Assembly (NCBI GenBank): GCA_021399435.1 | Contig: JAJTUP010000001.1 | Span: forward strand, 3,100,001-3,164,000 | Source: Diaporthe sp. PMI_573 | Lineage: Eukaryota > Ascomycota > Sordariomycetes > Diaporthales > Diaporthaceae | DNA: 64,000 nt | Direction of reading: 5' to 3' | Position numbers and translations under genes: made by a program | Part shown: positions 10,924-22,123 of the stretch, in pieces | Numbering within the stretch: the stretch's first letter is position 1 | Layout of the letters: each line of letters opens with the position of its first letter | Notes under the pieces: model-generated | Seen by the model: the letters and a program-made list of their open reading frames with translations, nothing else | The model's database searches: none | What the model was told of the DNA's origin: nothing

Positions 10924-13900
10924 GCAGAAGCTCCTGTGCACTGCATAGCTGCCATGCCCATCAGAGACTGATGGCAGTGAAAGCCTGGGCATGCTTGTGC
11001 CTTTGAGGTGTGTATTGGCGGTCTTGTTCAACAACGCCGCAGCACGAGACCACACTTGGGCTGGAACCCGACCTGGACGCATTTCAATGTGCCGCCAACT
11101 TCTATCCCACGCATCTTGAGGAAATTTCGGGGTCGACGACGCATGCAACGTGTCGTCCTCGCGCATCATCTTGAGTCTATGGCGTGCGTTCTCACTTCCT
11201 GCCGGATCCTCCTCAGTCTCAGTCGTGATTCACCATGTGGTGCGGCCCTAGAACAGGATACCGGGATTTGAAGGCATTGTCACCATCACGTGTAGATCAT
11301 GAGTCTGATCGACGCTGGATCATGGACTTGCTGGAGAGTGGTGTACCAAAGGGGCTGTCCCTTCTTTTCAAAGAGTGGAGAAACATGTTTAGAAATAGAA
11401 CTCGGCGAGGCCAAAGAATCAGGATACCGGAAGCATGCCAGGCGGCGTTTCAATTGCATTCTTTGCTCAATGCTTGAGGATACAGGGTGCCTTTAATGAC
11501 ACTGACAGTACAGACCATGGCAGCCACCCGAACCGGATCAAGCTCAAGGACCCCCCCCCCCGGCAAAAGACCTGGGCAAGGAAACCTTGGTGGTGGTGAT
11601 CGTAGCAGTGAGACTCTCTTCCGTCTCTGACCAGATGTTTGTGGACAGTTGTGAGGCGGGAAAGCGCAGAGTCCAATCAGTATACCAATGTAAGTCTTCG
11701 GAAGATGTCTCACCTGGGGAAACGTCAATTCCAGGGGATACTATTGAAACAATGTTCCACCCTGTGCCTGACGGTTGATAGCTTCCCTCGTCTACGCGCC
11801 ACTCTCTTGTCACATAGCCGTCTATCGTCATGTAACCATGAAGTCTCACCGTCGACTCCCAGGACGTTAGATTTGTATCATCATTGGGTCTCAGCACGGT
11901 GGCCTTGCCTGTTTTTCTCAAAAACCGGCTAACGAGGTTATAAGATGTGAGCGGCAGACTGTGCTACTAGCCTGCATTGGGGAGCGGGCGCGAGGCATTT
12001 GCTGGGCCCCGATACTAAGCACACGGAATTGTGAATCGTGGGGCCTCAATTGCAGACTTGTCCCAGTATGGGTAATCCACTTTGTCGCTGGGCTTCGTCC
12101 CTTGTGTCAATCATGGACATATCCACCGGATCCTCCCGTCGTGATCTCGTCAGTCATAGAGTAGTTGCCGCGCTTGGTGGGTACTCTGAGCCTTTTCAAA
12201 CTTGCCTTGATAGCTCGTACTAGAATCGCGCCAGCGCTCCGCAGGTCTCTCTCCAGGATGGCCATCGTCGACATGGCCATCGCTCAGAAGAGGGTCCAGA
12301 GGGAAATGGAGCAGGCAGCCTGCCATGCGATGAGCCATTTTCTGCGAAAAGTCCCTGGTCTGCTTCTCGCACTAAAGAACTCCACAGCGAGGAAAATCTC
12401 CGGCAATCTCTTGTATTTCTTGTCTCCTCGGGTGCTGCAGGTACGATTGCGTCTTCCTAAGCCCCGCGCAGGCGGGACCATCGTGGAGTCCCCAATATCT
12501 TGTCGCTAGTCCAATACGACGACTGTCCACAGCGAGCAACCAATTCGTACGTGAAATCAACGGTCCTCTGTTTAGATTCATGCGAGCCGCTTATACTTTG
12601 GTGGACATCGTATGACCCCAAGCTCGCTTCAGCGACGCCTGATGCCGTTGGGTCCTGGGATCCGGCGCGGAATCTCTGCGCCGACAAGTCACAGAGAGAG
12701 AGGGGGGGGGAAGGGAGAGGGAGAGACAATGTAAGCACGCTACCACATGTCTTGAGTTTCTCGGCAAAGTCGTGCCTTCATTGGGGGTTCCCAGGGTGGC
12801 GGCCCGTGCTATCCGGGCGTAAATATGTTCTAGCCGCAAGCATAGTGTCACTCCCTCCCTAGGTCCTACCGACGGAGTGGTAAATCGGTCTCTGTTCTAG
12901 TTACACTCGAGCCCGCCTCCGGCTTGCCACTGGCGTTGGTTGTCTTTCTGGGACGGCATCTCGGCCCAGACCAAGGCCGCTCAGGGGTAAAGCCAATTGA
13001 CCAAGCAGATGTCCAATCTTGGCCTGTGACAGGACGCGCTATGAATCTCCTATTGGACTGATGGTCTAGGACATGAGTCGGCTGTGCTGCGCCGTCCAAC
13101 GGTGGGCTGGGTGTTTTCTTCCGCGATGGCCGGGATGGTGAACGGCACCCGCCCGTGGAATCCGCCTGCCCCTTGGCCGAAAGCTGTAGCGGTGGTAATG
13201 GAGCCGCTCCTCGGTTTGGCCGGCCGAGCCCGGTCCCGCGGCTACGGTCAAGTGACCGCTCCTCTGTGGGGGGATCCACCCCGGGGACGACGGTCTTTGC
13301 GCATGAACCCTGCCAATTTGGGCCTATTCTCCTGCACGCGAGCACTACACTACGTACAAGAGCAGCGATCTGGCGCTCGGGGCCTGGCAGACAGGACAGA
13401 GCTAGGTTTCAGGCGGGCCAGCTTCGTGCGCATGCCGCCATGCCGCCACCAACGCCAGGTTGAGGATACTGTGTACGCCCGTCCAGCGTCCAATTTGTCT
13501 AGCGAGGTCAATGATTACATTTGACCCGTCGGAGCTTTCGCAGGGGTCGTTCTCAACCTAACGTAGTAACGTGTGGGCCTCTTCCAGTTGAAAGTCCACC
13601 AATCAAGCTAGTGGCCCCGGGACCCTGTAGGACCCTGGATTCCGGGAGACTAGATCCTTGGATTGTTGGAAATGGGCAAATGGCTGGCCGCAGAATAGCC
13701 ATTGTTGATCGGTCACGAGTGGTGCGGTGTGTTCTGTGTTGTTGGTGGAAGAGTTCCGAGCAGAGGGGATGGTTGGGGCATGTTACTGTGTAGATTGTGT
13801 GTACTGTGGATCTCGTGCAGCACACAGATCGCACAGATCGCATGACGCCATGGTGAAGGTGATTGTCCATATGCAGTCTCCGTGGCTTGTTCTTCCTTTT

Positions 13901-15667
13901 TGGCGCCTCAGCCGCCAGCCCGCCAGCCCGCCCAGCCGACAAGCACCAGGAACAAAAGGCGGGGCTCGGGGGGTTCCAAGGACTGCAGGGCCCTGAGAGC
14001 TCCGTTCCACGGCACGCTTGTCATGCATGGCCCATGAAAGAGGGTGCAGGCGGTGAGTGAAACGGCGCAGATCGCCATCGTCCTCCTTTCTGCGTACCAG
14101 CCGGATACTCCAGACACTCAGAAACTTGAGCGGGTTGAGACGCACATTATTGCCGTGGGCAGTTGCAGCCAACGAGTGCCCAGCGTTGCCGCAGATTATA
14201 GGCCTGGGGTTTTGAATATGTACCTGTAGCCTGCTTGACCGTCCGACTTGCACTGCGGCGCACCGCAAGCAACAAGATGGGGAACGACTCCATGCGCATG
14301 AACAGAGTCCAAGGCCAGTGGGGGCTCCATCTGGGCATATTGTATGAATCATGAGCATGAACCGCCCCAGCTCCTGCAGCCCTGATCACTCGCTGCGAGA
14401 AGACGGGCCAGACGAGCTGCAGGAGTCGAATCTGTGCACAACGCCATAGTGTCACATGTGGTGTCAAGGAGAGTAGCATCGTGACTTCGGCCCGTGATCG
14501 AGTCCTTGGGGCCATATCCGGGAGGAAACGGGTGCGCTGGGTGTCGAGCCGAGCTGCTACACAGCAAGTAAGTGATGATTACATGTAACTGATTACTCCC
14601 TCGGAGCATTCCACCAAGACAATTGTGCTGGGAGCCGTCCGCCCTGTATCAACTCTGTCCACCCGCAGCTGTGCTGCCAACCTGCCAACCTGCCTCCGTC
14701 GTCATGGCATGGCAGCAAGCTTTGGGTTCCTGCTGGCAAGTGACGATGGTGCATTGACTTGGAGAGATTGACCATGCAGAATAAGGGTACCTAGGAAGCG
14801 ATCGCTGGCCTGTGCCGCCAGGGGATCGTTGCTTTGGAACGGCAGCTGGGCAGACGGAAAGCAGATCTACCTGCATCTGGACTGGGCGTACTAGACTATC
14901 AGACCAGCCACCTAAACGTACAAGTTACCTGGTAGACAGGCACGCGGCAGAGGGTAGAACACGCCCAGAAGGAGACGGATCCCAACGGCCAGGCACTGAC
15001 ATTCGGTGACAGCCCTGAGTCCTGGGATCCCAGTTCTCTTTTTTAGCCTCGCCTCCCCATCCATCACCCTTCCTTCGCCGCCAACATCCCGCTTCTGCCC
15101 TCTCCCCGCAGAACACAACTTCCTACCGTCCGACCCAAACCTCGGAATACTTGGACAACCTCACTTTCTCCTTGCTCGCCGTCCCTACTGCCACCACGAG
15201 GCCGCCCCGGTGCTTTTGTGCTGTCGCCTCTTCCAATCTTGCTGCCCGCAAGCACGAACCTTTGCAGCGCTGCATCGTCCTGAACCCACCGACTGACTTG
15301 GGCGGCGACTGAGCTGAGATGGACTAAGACAGTCCTCAGATCGGGTCTCGCAACCACAGTTCCTTGAACTCTACACGTCACATTGTCAACCCGTTTCAAG
15401 CCGCCTCGCCATACCCTTTTTTTTTTTTCGCTCTCACCCACAAACCACGTGCTGCCGTGTCTGCACGGGGAGAGACCTAAGATCGAGCCCGCTGCCCCTC
15501 CACCAATCGCACCCACGGCTCCTGCACCTACTGCGACGACTCCACCATCGCACAGCTACAGTCCGCCTCCAGACCACCTCCAGACCGCGCCCTCCAAACC
15601 TTCCCTCTTCCTCCATGCATACGACGTTCTGGTGACTCTTTTCCGGGCTGCTATAGGCATCATTACC
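10924..15667. other. 4.7-kb stretch without a recognisable gene
   Basis: Many short overlapping ORFs on both strands, none with recognisable homology, consistent codon use or convincing introns. It contains a run of 11 C at 11551-11561. The longest odd frame is 11544-11921 on the minus strand (125 codons), which I cannot support. The last few hundred bases (about 15000-15667) are pyrimidine-rich and probably the leader of the next gene. No transposon features seen. Confidence 0.5.
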
Positions 15668-16639
15668 ATGGAGCCTGTCCCGGAGACTGAGAAACTGGAG
15701 GAGTTCCGTTCAGGCCCCCTCCCTTCTCTACGACTACAACACTCAAACTACAACCCTCAGCCCCTGACCTCTGAGCCCGACTCCCCTCGCAAGCCTCCCA
15801 CCATGCGTCGCTCCACGGACCCTTCACCTTCTTCGCCAATCTCCCCTACGTGGAACGCTGCTGCTCTGCCTTATCGCCCGCGGACGACCTCGCCATTGTC
15901 AGGCAACCACGTCAGGTCCAAGTCTGCCGCTACTTTGGCACCCCCTCCTATGGGTCGTGCCCAGTCCATGCCCGGCGTGAACGGGCTCGGCCACATCCTC
16001 ATACCACGCCCCCAGAGCCCAAAGGGCTCGCCACAACGGCAGCGATCCTTGCGAAAACCAGTCGACGAGATGTACCCTCCCGTCTCACCTACACGCACAT
16101 CGGTCCTCCCTGACCGCCAGCTGTCGGAGAGGAACAGCTCCCCCAACCTGGGCTTCAGCACACCTATGATCCGCCAGCGTCCTTCCTCACCCCTCCGCCA
16201 CCTGCCGAGCGCCAGCACGAGCTCGCTGCCCAGCTCTCTTACATCATCGTCTATTACTTCCTCACCGGTCCAGCGACCCTACGACTTGCTGAGCGACAAG
16301 GACGGCTACTCGTCTTCTGGTGGCTATGCTCCGTCATCATCCATGCCTTCCACGCCCATTTCCATGAGGTCTCGAAGCCCCAGCATCTCAAGCCTGGAGA
16401 CCATCCCGGACTCGCCTGATGCTGAGGAGGCCGCACTCGAGGCGGACAGAATCGCCCAACTCAAAGCTGCTGCTGACGCTGAGGACGGTGGTGAGCCCAA
16501 GGGTCGCAGCAGCCTGGACGCCCCGGTACGCGGCCGCACGTTGAGCGGGTTTGGGACAAGAGATAAGCGGAAGCGGTGGAGCGTCTGTGGCGCAGAGAGG
16601 AGAGGAGACCTGGACCTGGAGACTATCTGGGAAGACTGA
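15668..16639 (+). CDS. Pro/Ser-rich conserved fungal protein
   Basis: Single exon, 323 residues. The frame is open upstream to 15383 but without an ATG; the ATG at 15668 has a strong context (ACCATGG) and begins MEPVPETEKLEEFRSG. Almost the whole protein is Ser/Pro-rich and disordered, with many SP/TP sites (RPQSPKGSPQR, RQRPSSPLRHL), which fits a phosphorylated scaffold or regulator. A short helical acidic segment lies at about 245-285. The C-terminus RDKRKRWSVCGAERRGDLDL followed by ETIWED looks like a conserved tail, probably a docking motif. No signal peptide or membrane segment. The leader is long and CT-rich. I do not recognise a function. Confidence 0.75.
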   Translation: MEPVPETEKLEEFRSGPLPSLRLQHSNYNPQPLTSEPDSPRKPPTMRRSTDPSPSSPISPTWNAAALPYRPRTTSPLSGNHVRSKSAATLAPPPMGRAQSMPGVNGLGHILIPRPQSPKGSPQRQRSLRKPVDEMYPPVSPTRTSVLPDRQLSERNSSPNLGFSTPMIRQRPSSPLRHLPSASTSSLPSSLTSSSITSSPVQRPYDLLSDKDGYSSSGGYAPSSSMPSTPISMRSRSPSISSLETIPDSPDAEEAALEADRIAQLKAAADAEDGGEPKGRSSLDAPVRGRTLSGFGTRDKRKRWSVCGAERRGDLDLETIWED

Positions 16640-17473
16640 TGATGGGAAGACTTCGGTCCGTGGCCATCCTTTTTGGTACCACCCGTCGTTTGGCGAGGGG
16701 CAAATCGTTCGCGAGCCGGTCGGCTACTCCTTCCACCCTTTCTCAGGCTGCGGTGGAAGGAACACTGTACAAAATTTCAGCCGGGAAGCATTTTAGGGCG
16801 TCTTTAGGAAGCAGGGCATGTCTGCATTTGGGATCACGCAAGGGGAATTCAGGGGCGTTTCGAGTGAGCCTGTTCGATACCCTATCGCATCTCTTCTTTG
16901 ATCGATCGACCGAGGGGGTCTCACATCTCGGACTGTATTGTACGGCAACCGTTCTTTTTCTCTTAGGGAGCCTCATTCAAAATAAGCGCTAGGTCAATCA
17001 AGGGCAACCCAATTCATCAGGACTCTGAGCCAAGGCGGCATCCCTGATGTCAATTGCCTGGCGATCTTGATTGGAAGTGATGTCAATGTGGAGTTGTCGA
17101 GACGGCTTGCCGGCCTCGCGATGGGCAGTGCGGTGGTGTGGTGGTTTCTCCCTTGCTGAACAAGTGTGCCCATGAAGCTTCCCCTTCCCAGCCTTGGGGC
17201 AGCATCCCCCCTCGCATGCCAATAATTGCCTGGTTAGGTCTGAGAACATCATCCCTTGGCAATGGGGAATCTAGATCTCGAGAGTCCTCTTAGCGATGAG
17301 GACGTATATAAGACTCTCAAGGAGGAGCTCGAGAAGGCAGAGAAAGGCTCGACACATCATCAGCAATAGCCATTCGCTTTGCATACACTCTCTTAAGGTA
17401 CCGTGCTACTGATACCTCGAATCTCTTGAATCACTCGTTTCTGTATAGTGTCTCTTTTCTTAGGACAAGAAGC
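16640..17473. other. Intergenic region with the promoter of the secreted-protein gene
   Basis: About 830 bases between two plus-strand genes. Its right end holds a TATA-like box (17305-17312) and the leader of the secreted-protein gene. No other gene seen. Confidence 0.5.
17305..17312 (+). promoter_or_regulatory. TATA-like box
   Basis: TATATAAG lies about 160 bases upstream of the ATG at 17474, a plausible core promoter element. Strong TATA boxes in fungi are often found on regulated rather than housekeeping genes. Confidence 0.5.
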
Positions 17474-18866
17474 ATGCATCACAGCGCACTTCTGGTCGCC
17501 GCAGGGCTCATCTGCCCGGTTCTCGCAGCACCCAACGTGAACAATGTAGGTGGAATGAGAACATCAGAGAGATCTGAGACACGGGCATCTACCCTTTTAT
17601 ATTCTAGAATCACCTCACTCACAATGATCAGCGCCCCAACCTCCGCCTGAGAGGCCAGCGTCAGCGTCAGCTTCCCACGCCCATCTTGTCCGTTGGGCCT
17701 GCGGTGTCCGTCAATGTGAGCATTGCTGCAGATCCTGATTCGACCACATCATCTCCCGACAGCACAACCACCGTCGACGTTGATCCTGTGCTTCCCCCCC
17801 TCACCAGCACACGCGCATGCTCCGTGATCAGGATCACAGAATATGTCACGGTGTACGGTACCCCAGTCTCGTCATCATCCCCTGAGAATACCACTTCAAG
17901 CTATGGGTGGAGTAACTCTACAGTCACCTTGGTGACCACAACGAGCGAACCCTATTACCCCATATCCAACTCGACCACCGCGACATCCTTCGGCACGGGG
18001 GTCGTCTCCGTACTTCCTACCTTCATCAACGTCTCCACCACGGTGAACTACACCATCCCCCCAATCTCATATTCGGTGCCGCCGGTGGTGGTCCCTTCGA
18101 ACTTCACATCCTTCCCCAACATCAGCACGCCAGATGTCAGCGTCACGGTCTTGCCCACTCCAGTCCTGCCCACCCCGCCCTTCCCGACAGAGGTACCAGG
18201 GAACATGACCACCTTCGCCAACGTCACGTCCGTCCCGCTCCCCACGGCCACGGAGGAGCCAACGACCGTCATCGTGCCGCCGATCACGACGTCGTCCTCG
18301 GCGTCGCTCGTCATCAACCCGTCCGAGAGCCCCATCGAGGTGGCGACCTCGACGGCGACCTCGACGCGGCTGGTCATCGTGACGTCCCTGCCGCCGATCG
18401 ACACCGCCAGCACCACGCCGTCGGAGGTGCCGACGACGGTTGTCACGGCCACCAACACCGTCTCGGACGACGCGCCGACGGGAACCCCTTCGCCGCAGGA
18501 GATCCACTGCGGCATCAAGGGCACCGCCATCGGCGTGTATTACCTCGCCACGTATGCCTATAACAAGGTCAACGTCCCCGTGACGCTCCAGGGTTGCTAC
18601 CAGTTCTGCAGCGTAAGCGGAAGCCACCCACAATCACCATACACCCCCTCATCTCACCCCAGTGCTAATATTCCGTGTTAAAATAGTTCGCCGTCGAGCA
18701 GTGCTACAGCTACGAGTACTACCTGGAGCCCGGCCTTGGGGCCCCGAGGTGCAAGCTGTACGGGGGCCTCGTGGCGTACGAGGTCGAATCCATCGACCCC
18801 TTCCAGCCATACCAGTGGTTCGACGTGGCGTGCGGCGACCCGACCACGTCCCTCGGTACCAAATAA
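17474..18866 (+). CDS. Secreted Thr/Ser/Val-rich protein with C-terminal cysteine module
   Basis: Exons 17474-17545, 17608-18612 and 18687-18866; 418 residues. Introns are 17546-17607 (GTAGGT...TTCTAG) and 18613-18686 (GTAAGC...AAATAG), both phase 0. The N-terminus MHHSALLVAAGLICPVLAAP is a signal peptide. A basic stretch (RLRGQRQRQL) follows, then about 280 residues rich in Thr, Ser, Val and Pro with many N-glycosylation sites, resembling a wall-associated stalk. The last ~95 residues hold a Cys module: HCGIKG, GCYQFC, QCYSYEYY, RCKLYGG and ACGDP, apple/PAN-like in spacing; I recall similar unnamed tails in other fungal secreted proteins. No GPI signal. The 3' part is more GC-rich than the 5' part. 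Role at the cell surface is inference. Confidence 0.85.
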
Positions 18867-19513
18867 AGGAGAGGACGACGAGACGCCGCCGCCGGGGAGG
18901 GGCCACGGTCGTGACGGCCAAGCCTCGGACTCGTTGCTTTCCCAAACCTCTCTCAATTCTCTCTTTTTTGTCTCTCATTCACTCTCAGTTTCATAGGCGC
19001 CAGCCGGGGTAAACAGCATGTGGCCTCCCCCCTTGTTTTTGCTTGTGTGTGGCTTCCCAATAATACCTAGATCTCAACGATGTCGTGTCCGTGTTTAGAA
19101 TCCTTGGATCGAAACCATCAAGTATACAGCGCGAATGGTTAGTTTTGCTTTGGAATAGCATCGTCTCATCACAGTATGCGCTCCGAGCTTCCTGACCAGA
19201 ACTTTGTAATGTCCGTGCATTGCTTTTGAGCATGACTGAAAAGGCAGGGAGCGCGATGCGTAGACAGTCGATTTGTCGCTCTAGTGGAGGGGAACAATCT
19301 CATGCTCTGCGCTCGTAGTTCCACCGGCTGAAAATGTAGATTTGTGTAATGCTCCGTGTGTGAGGGTCATGTTCAGACGTGTTTGGTCCACACAAATGAC
19401 ACCCAAATAATGGTCTATTGAGGCAGTCTATCCTCGTGTTGTCTCGTTGGCTGTGAAATATAGACAGGCGCAACCACTGCGAGCTTTTCAGGGCATACTT
19501 CTTCCGGGATATA
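18867..19513. other. Convergent intergenic region
   Basis: About 650 bases between the 3' ends of the secreted-protein gene and the PP2A activator gene. No gene seen. Confidence 0.6.
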
Positions 19514-20857
19514 TCAATCGAAAGGGATTCTACGCAGCATCTCGCCCTTCTTCATCGCCTCCATACCGGCAGCAACACCACTGGGAACCTTAATACCGCA
19601 ACACTCGCCCCATCCGTTCTGCTGGTGGACATGCCTGACGTTACCCTCGTCGAAGACTTGGACTTCGCCACCCTCGTCATCGTCGTCCTCGTCCGGGACG
19701 CCAGCCAGGTTCTGCTCGCTCATACCGTCCACGGCCGGGACGATGGACCCGAACAGGAAGTGCTGCATGACCGGCAGCTTCTTGAGCACCTCGGCCACGA
19801 ACATGCGGCGCATGCCTCCCTCGACCTTCTCCCACGTCTTCGAAGATGAGATGTCGTCCAGCATGGGGCTGTGCCACCGCAGGCCCTTGACGGTCTTGGT
19901 GCTGTTCACGAAGACGATCTGGTTCAGGTACAGGTAGTCCTTGCCGAACTGCTCGAGCATCAGCTCCTGGTGGATGGCCCGCGGCGTGATGTACTTGTGG
20001 TGCGACAGCTGCGACGCGCCAAACAGGAAGGGGAGGAACTGGTAGTCGTCCAGGCCCCACACGCCGTGCGAGCCCGCGGGCTCCAGGTAGTAAAGACACT
20101 GGATCACGCGCATGACCTCGAGGTAGCGGGTGAAGACCTTGAGCACCATAGGCTTAAAGTCTGCACGCGTGACGATGCGGAGCTGGTAGAGGCATAGCAG
20201 CCAGATCATGAAGTTCAGCTCATGGCCAGAGCCGTAATCGATGCGCTTCCGGTTCCCGAAGGACTGGCTGAGGTACATGGAGAGCTCGGCAACGGCGTCT
20301 GGGTTGTCGACGCCGAGTTTCTGGTGCCACTTTGTCTCCTGCGCCCTGGCCTTGTCAAGGAAGTCTCTGAACCTCTTGTTGCCGAATCTAGAGCCCCCCT
20401 GATCGTCTGGAGGGTTTTGGTACACGAGCTGCTCCACCTCGTCCAGGATCTCCAGGAGCGTCCGTATTGGGGCGGTCAGCTCGTCGTCCTTCACTGCCGA
20501 GATGGGCGTGTCGACGACAGACTCGGACAGGCTGAATATCCAGGACAGTATCAGGTTAAATGATGGGGACGAGACGAACAAGTCATGGTCCCCTTTTGAC
20601 AAGATGCGACGGCTCGGTACACGGAACGGGCCTGGGCATTCCGGGGGCGGTGGGAGAGCAGGCGTCTCGGGGAAAGGGATGGGATTCTCAGGCTGTGGCC
20701 GGCGCCGCCTGGGTTCGAGCTTGGGAAGCTTGTGCGCCAGACTCGGAACTCCTTGAGACGCTGACGTCGGAGCTGGTGCAGGTGTTGATATCGGCGGCGA
20801 CTGCGATTTGGTGTCTGCCGTATGTTGTGTGGCCTCAGCCATTGCAGTAGGAGCCAT
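19514..20857 (-). CDS. RRD2: PP2A phosphatase activator, Rrd2 type (PTPA, peptidyl-prolyl isomerase)
   Basis: Single exon, 447 residues, ATG at 20857 (MAPTAMAEATQ). After a Pro-rich N-terminal 85 residues the PTPA fold runs to the end, with family landmarks SRRILSKGDHDLF, DDQGGSRFGNKRFRDF, RIDYGSGHELNFM, SHGVWGLDDYQFLPFLFG, LRWHSPMLDDIS and GWGECCGIKVPS, ending in IPFD as yeast Rrd2 does. PTPA proteins activate PP2A catalytic subunits and have prolyl isomerase activity, acting in cytosol and nucleus. An acidic DEDDDDEGG insert precedes the C-terminal motif. The Rrd2 rather than Rrd1 assignment rests on the C-terminal motif and the IPFD end. It is divergent from RRP46 with a 359-base shared upstream region. 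Confidence 0.93.
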   Translation of the reverse strand: MAPTAMAEATQHTADTKSQSPPISTPAPAPTSASQGVPSLAHKLPKLEPRRRRPQPENPIPFPETPALPPPPECPGPFRVPSRRILSKGDHDLFVSSPSFNLILSWIFSLSESVVDTPISAVKDDELTAPIRTLLEILDEVEQLVYQNPPDDQGGSRFGNKRFRDFLDKARAQETKWHQKLGVDNPDAVAELSMYLSQSFGNRKRIDYGSGHELNFMIWLLCLYQLRIVTRADFKPMVLKVFTRYLEVMRVIQCLYYLEPAGSHGVWGLDDYQFLPFLFGASQLSHHKYITPRAIHQELMLEQFGKDYLYLNQIVFVNSTKTVKGLRWHSPMLDDISSSKTWEKVEGGMRRMFVAEVLKKLPVMQHFLFGSIVPAVDGMSEQNLAGVPDEDDDDEGGEVQVFDEGNVRHVHQQNGWGECCGIKVPSGVAAGMEAMKKGEMLRRIPFD

Positions 20858-21216
20858 GGTCTCAATGTGCTGTCAGGGAAGCCGTACGCGTGGATAACAG
20901 CAAGCTTGAGGATGGCCTGATGGAGTCTGGTCGTTGGTCGTTCCAGACTGGTGATCGTTGTTGTCAGTTACAAAGCACCTTGGCAGGTACCTGGGTACAA
21001 CTGCACCTACCTAGGTACTATGTACAGCACATGCAGATGCCGGATCCAGGTACTTTCTGCCTAGGGGCCCACTAGCGCAACTCGATTGGTGGTGGGGCTC
21101 AAAGCTCTCCAAACCTACGAGTTCATTCCAGTCGACTTTTTATTGTTTGCTGCGATGTTGACCACCGCAGTGCATCACTTTACCTTTGACAATTCGAACA
21201 CTGGTCACGCTCCACA
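20858..21216. promoter_or_regulatory. Shared divergent promoter region of RRD2 and RRP46
   Basis: 359 bases between two start codons. It contains clustered GTAC-centred sequences around 20986-21053, including GGTACC and the palindrome TACCTAGGTA. These are candidate binding sites only; no factor is assigned. Confidence 0.5.
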
Positions 21217-22123
21217 ATGACAGTGTCAGCTCAGCCCGAGGCGGTCTTGTCACCGTTGCCAAAGGCTGACGGCTCCGCTACGTACTCGTATGCTGGCTAC
21301 ACCATCACAGCCTCTGCAAACGGTCCTGTCGAGGCCCAGAAACGTGATGAGCATCCCTACGAGGCGCTGGTAGACGTCGTCGTCCGACCGGCCTCGGGGG
21401 TCGGAGGTTAGTTCTCTTGGCACGCAGGAAATCCTACCAGAAAACAAATGCTCATGCCCTTTGCATAGGTACCAGGGAAAGGCATCTGGAGTCGCTGTTG
21501 CAGCAGTCACTGCGACAGCTCATCCTAGTAAAGGACTTCCCTCGCTGCGTCGTACAGATCGTCCTGCAAGTAACAGCGACGCCTACCAATGAATACGTCA
21601 ACACGAAACTCGTTCAGGCGAGCTCGGTATGAGGCTGAAGAGCTCCCCTGCGTCGCCTCCCCTGGTCTTCTTGGTCAGGGCTGCTCTGAACGTTGCTGAC
21701 CCTTCCTATCAGAACTTGCTCATCATCCCGGCTCTGCTTCAGACCGCGGTTCTGGCCCTCCTGTCCGCTGCAGTACCGATGAGGGCCACAGCTACCTCTG
21801 CTGTCGCGGCCGTCTCGCTCAGCGACGGCGAGACCCAGATCACGATGGACCCTTCTCCACGAGAGGCGGACAAATCCCGATCCGTCCACGTCTTGGCATT
21901 CACATCATTCAGTGAGCTTCTGCTAGCTGAGAGCGAGGGTGACTTCACCATGCCCGAATGGGATCAAGTCTACGAAACCTCGCGGGGTGCGTGCTGTGGC
22001 GCGGCTGACAGTAACGGGACCCACGCTGTTTTGGATGAAGCCAACCAAAACGGCCCAGATATGCGTCGGTTCATCAGGTCAGCAGCAGAGAGTAAGGTCG
22101 CAGCAGATCTATACTGGAAGTGA
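21217..22123 (+). CDS. RRP46: Exosome complex component Rrp46 (RNase PH fold)
   Basis: Exons 21217-21406, 21469-21626 and 21713-22123; 252 residues. Introns 21407-21468 (GTTAGT...GCATAG) and 21627-21712 (GTATGA, GCTGAC, TATCAG) close in phase. The protein opens with KADGSATYSYAGYTITASANGPVEA, the first strands of an RNase PH-type subunit, then RERHLESLLQQSLRQLIL, PRCVVQIVLQVT, NTKLVQASSN and LLIIPALLQTAVLALLSAAV, matching Rrp46. It is one of six ring subunits of the nuclear and cytoplasmic RNA exosome; the eukaryotic ring is catalytically inactive. Length is normal for fungi. The run after the fold (about 205-252) is less conserved. Confidence 0.93.

Noticed and set aside
11544..11921. 125-codon minus-strand ORF with protein-like composition
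   Set aside because: It runs into a C11 tract, has no recognisable motif, and no flanking exons could be joined to it.
15383..15667. N-terminal extension of the Pro/Ser-rich protein
   Set aside because: The frame is open but has no ATG; the stretch is CT-rich leader sequence and the ATG at 15668 has a strong context.
10924..15667. Transposon or repeat-induced mutated element in the gene-poor region
   Set aside because: I saw no terminal repeats, no transposase or reverse transcriptase motifs and no AT-rich mutated blocks.
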